Positions 63,809 to 64,000 of a DNA stretch of 64,000 bases are shown one piece after another; positions within the stretch are counted from its first letter, which is position 1, and every line of letters begins with the position of its first letter. Origin of the DNA: Lachnospiraceae bacterium (GTDB lineage: Bacteria > Bacillota > Clostridia > Lachnospirales > Lachnospiraceae); NCBI GenBank assembly GCA_900199595.1, contig FZRB01000009.1:1-64000 (forward strand), given 5' to 3'. The translations under genes and the position numbers were made by a program. The notes under the pieces were generated by a model. The model was not told where the DNA came from. It saw only the letters and a program-made list of their open reading frames with translations, and searched no databases.

Positions 63809-64000
63809 CTACAGCTTCTTAATTCTGTCGATTGCTTCTACAGTATTTTCAAAGCTTCCAAATGCTGTCAGTCTAAAATGTCCTTCACCGCTTGGACCGA
63901 ATCCCGATCCCGGAGTTCCGACTACATTCGCTTCCTTAAGCAGATAATCGAAGAAATCCCAGCTTGTCATATTGTCAGGAGTTTTAAGCCAGATGTACGG
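63809..64000 (-). CDS. dapL: LL-diaminopimelate aminotransferase, C-terminal fragment
   Basis: Only the last 63 codons are in the window, ending at the TAG at 63809-63811; the rest lies beyond the right edge. [36 protein letters not shown] and the terminal AIDRIKKL match the end of DapL, a PLP enzyme that converts tetrahydrodipicolinate to LL-diaminopimelate for lysine and peptidoglycan. It is 51 bases upstream of the SDR gene in the same direction; a functional link with the polymer locus is not implied. Confidence 0.9.
   Translation of the reverse strand, partial: PYIWLKTPDNMTSWDFFDYLLKEANVVGTPGSGFGPSGEGHFRLTAFGSFENTVEAIDRIKKL

Overview
The window looks like a chromosomal segment of a low-G+C Bacillota, most likely a Lachnospiraceae (Butyrivibrio/Roseburia-like) gut or rumen anaerobe. 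The pointers are a DapL-type diaminopimelate aminotransferase, a GH94 cellobiose phosphorylase, an S-box (SAM-I) riboswitch on metK, clear AGGAGG-type ribosome sites, an XRE-Uma2 protein, and many LicD and CDP-glycerol-transferase-like proteins. The genus call is inference. No tRNA, rRNA, IS element, prophage or CRISPR array was recognised.

Region 1 (1-14.2 kb, all minus strand) is housekeeping: a cut XRE-Uma2 gene; a metG-lipoprotein-putP unit; murA; a unit reading pyrB, a secreted Ig/FnIII protein with a toxin-like C-terminus, pyrI and an ABC exporter pair; a divergent carbamoyltransferase paralogue; and metK behind a SAM-I riboswitch. Region 2 (14.2-18.4 kb) is the only plus-strand block: a HIT protein, an aldose epimerase and cellobiose phosphorylase. 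acpP follows on the minus strand.

Region 3 (18.9-63.8 kb, all minus strand) is a very large cell-surface glycopolymer locus. In transcription order it holds sugar-nucleotide genes (an SDR, rfbC), a Wzm/Wzt ABC exporter, a 1204-residue methyltransferase-glycosyltransferase, a priming phosphoglycosyltransferase, an IspD/TarI-like cytidylyltransferase, two CDP-glycerol-transferase-family enzymes, a LicD, an SGNH protein, two MORN proteins, a DUF2142 membrane protein, a Wzx flippase, several GT2 enzymes, a LicD, a class V aminotransferase + cytidylyltransferase + LicD module, two acyltransferases, a DPM-like/DUF2304/DUF2142 trio, a flavoredoxin-rubredoxin, a GT61 enzyme, glf, a polytopic membrane protein, and a YidC-like domain fused to a sulfatase-fold transferase. 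Together these suggest a teichoic-acid-like or phospho-decorated polymer containing galactofuranose, with O-acyl and phospho-substituents, and both flippase-type and ABC-type export. A dapL fragment closes the window.

The most notable signals are: the YidC-sulfatase fusion, in which the conserved insertase arginine aligns with asparagine; a family of seven near-identical stem-loops scattered through all regions, at least two of which do not sit like ordinary terminators; a toxin-like secreted gene lodged between pyrB and pyrI; a carbamoyltransferase with both ornithine-side motifs changed; a possible phosphonate or amino-alcohol phosphate decoration module; and two structured non-coding repeat regions (6648-6819 and 59513-59859).
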